Shown piece after piece: positions 4,701 to 5,688 of a DNA stretch of 5,688 bases (within the stretch, counting starts at the first letter, position 1; each line of letters opens with the position of its first letter). The position numbers and the translations under genes are program-made. This DNA comes from Campylobacterales bacterium (GTDB taxonomy: Bacteria > Campylobacterota > Campylobacteria > Campylobacterales > QNZT01). The notes under the pieces were generated by a model. It saw nothing but the letters and a program-made list of their open reading frames with translations, was not told the DNA's origin and ran no database searches. The DNA lies in the NCBI GenBank assembly GCA_027081495.1, contig JALWKJ010000077.1, positions 1 to 5,688 on the forward strand, read 5' to 3'.

Positions 4701-5688
4701 CTATTTGACGAATTTTGAATTTTCTATAATAACGGAATATGAATAACCGTAACCGAAATCGATATTAGTCTTTAATGTTCCGGTAGCCGTGATTTCATCT
4801 CCGACTACGGCGCTATCGGTTGGCGATGTAAAAACAAGGTCATCCGTTCCTTTGCTTCCGGTACCGTCTTGAATATGTATCCAGTTTCTTCCCATAATAT
4901 CCTCGGAAACCTTTACGACTTTTCCTTTTACGCTTACGGTAGAGTTGTTAAGATCGTCGGCTTGGGCGTAAATCTGCTCGACGCTAAAAATTTTGACGCC
5001 GTTTTGCACCGGAGCTTCTTTATTTGCCGCACTGTTTGACTCATTATACTCTTCGGCTATATTGACGATAGTAGGCTGGATAATTTTTTCCTCTTTTTGC
5101 GCGCTCTCTTTAGGCTCTAAATTCTCTTTGATTTTTTCTTTTTCTTCACTAGCCGGTTCTTCCTCTCTTTGGACTTTTTTCTCTTGCGTTTTCGTTGCGG
5201 GAGCTTTTGTAACAAGAGAACTTGCGAACATAACCTTGTCGAATGTTCGATTTAGAGTTTTACTCGTAAAGTTTTGCATCCACATCTGTTCACTGAAAGA
5301 GATTTCATCTCCAACCGCGACTTTTGCTAAAGGAGCCGCCATCCAATACTCTTTATCTCCCTCTTTTACTTTTACATATACATACGGCGGCGCCTGAAGT
5401 ATCTCTACTGCTACAGCCGTATGAGGCGTTCCTTTGGGAGCCGAGGGAGGCATAGGATGAGGCATTTTGCTTTGGGTCTTTTGAGCTTCTTCTACCTTTG
5501 CGGCTTGATCGGCCGCATCTTTAGCTCCATGAGTATCGATTTCGCCTTTTTCGTATGTTTTGGCTTCAACGGCGGACTTTGTCGTCTCCTGTTTTATCTC
5601 TTTGACGGTTGTCGTACCTTTATCTTCACATCCGGATAATACAACAAGCGAAGCGATCAATAATAAACCTGTATGTTTTTTAGATATC
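4701..5688 (-). CDS. Lipoprotein with two OB-fold-like modules, N-terminal codon(s) beyond the window
   Basis: The frame ends at TAG 4703-4701 and stays open to the right edge. A TTG at 5660 could be taken as a start, but the frame above it reads ISKKHTGLLLIASLVVLSGC, a complete lipoprotein signal: basic n-region, Leu/Ile/Val core and lipobox LSGC. The true start is therefore at or just past 5688, and the protein is ~330 residues. After the lipidated Cys (codon 5630-5628) come ~65 charged, Ala/Glu/Lys-rich residues. Module one (numbered from the TTG, ~80-147) runs from HTAVAVEILQAPPYVYVKVKEG to NFTSKTLNRTFDKVMFA and resembles the small domain found in NrfJ-like periplasmic proteins. A Lys/Glu-rich linker follows (~152-220). 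Module two (~223-318) contains VSVKGKVVKV, GRNWIHIQDGTG, VVGDEITATGTL and GYGYSYSVIIE, a typical periplasmic OB-fold pattern. It should be anchored in an envelope membrane. No catalytic residues are evident; a ligand- or redox-partner-binding role is only a guess. It is codirectional with the metY operon but separated by the 29-bp palindrome and a strong promoter. Confidence 0.85.
   Translation of the reverse strand, partial: ISKKHTGLLLIASLVVLSGCEDKGTTTVKEIKQETTKSAVEAKTYEKGEIDTHGAKDAADQAAKVEEAQKTQSKMPHPMPPSAPKGTPHTAVAVEILQAPPYVYVKVKEGDKEYWMAAPLAKVAVGDEISFSEQMWMQNFTSKTLNRTFDKVMFASSLVTKAPATKTQEKKVQREEEPASEEKEKIKENLEPKESAQKEEKIIQPTIVNIAEEYNESNSAANKEAPVQNGVKIFSVEQIYAQADDLNNSTVSVKGKVVKVSEDIMGRNWIHIQDGTGSKGTDDLVFTSPTDSAVVGDEITATGTLKTNIDFGYGYSYSVIIENSKFVK

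Noticed and set aside
4993..5639. Plus-strand frames antisense to the lipoprotein gene
   Set aside because: Their Ser/Phe/Leu-rich translations come from the Lys/Glu-rich linker read on the opposite strand; the sense frame carries coherent domains.
5658..5660. TTG at 5660 as start of the lipoprotein
   Set aside because: The in-frame codons upstream complete the basic n-region and hydrophobic core of the signal peptide, so the start must be further upstream, outside the window.

Overview
The window reads as part of a Campylobacterota (Epsilonproteobacteria) chromosome, probably a sulfur- or sulfide-associated genus of the Sulfurimonas/Sulfurovum/Arcobacter kind. The reasons are AT-rich DNA with A/T-ending codons, Lys/Ile/Phe-rich proteins, short intergenic gaps, and a gene set built around direct incorporation of sulfide into amino acids. 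The genus assignment is an impression, not a computed result. Every gene I can support lies on the minus strand, so transcription runs from high to low coordinates.

Layout in transcription order: (1) 5688-4701, a lipoprotein with two OB-fold-like modules, whose start codon lies just outside the window. (2) 4684-4656, a perfect 29-bp palindrome 16 bp after its stop. (3) 4638-4593, a small dyad abutting a full-consensus sigma-70 promoter (TTGACA, 17-bp spacer, TATAAT). (4) A compact four-gene unit: metY-type O-acetylhomoserine sulfhydrylase (4560-3295), an Rrf2-family regulator (3293-2880), cysK (2869-1946) and a class V aminotransferase/cysteine-desulfurase-like PLP enzyme (about 1956-685). 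Its junctions are a 1-nt gap, a stop codon overlapping the next Shine-Dalgarno, and an 11-bp overlap. (5) After a 52-bp AT-rich gap with its own possible -10 boxes, a signal-peptide-bearing, SPOR-like protein (632 to beyond the left edge), truncated by the window.

The core is a sulfur-assimilation operon. MetY would make homocysteine from O-acetylhomoserine and sulfide, CysK would make cysteine from O-acetylserine and sulfide, and the last enzyme would take sulfur back out of cysteine or a related compound. The regulator lies between the two sulfide-fixing enzymes. It resembles CymR of Firmicutes more than IscR: it lacks the three-Cys cluster site, and it ends in a C-terminal isoleucine, the kind of tail known to dock into the CysK active site. 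The most interesting hypothesis here is therefore a CymR-CysK-like cysteine sensor in a Campylobacterota operon, acting on the dyad next to the operon promoter. No mobile element, CRISPR array, tRNA or rRNA is visible.
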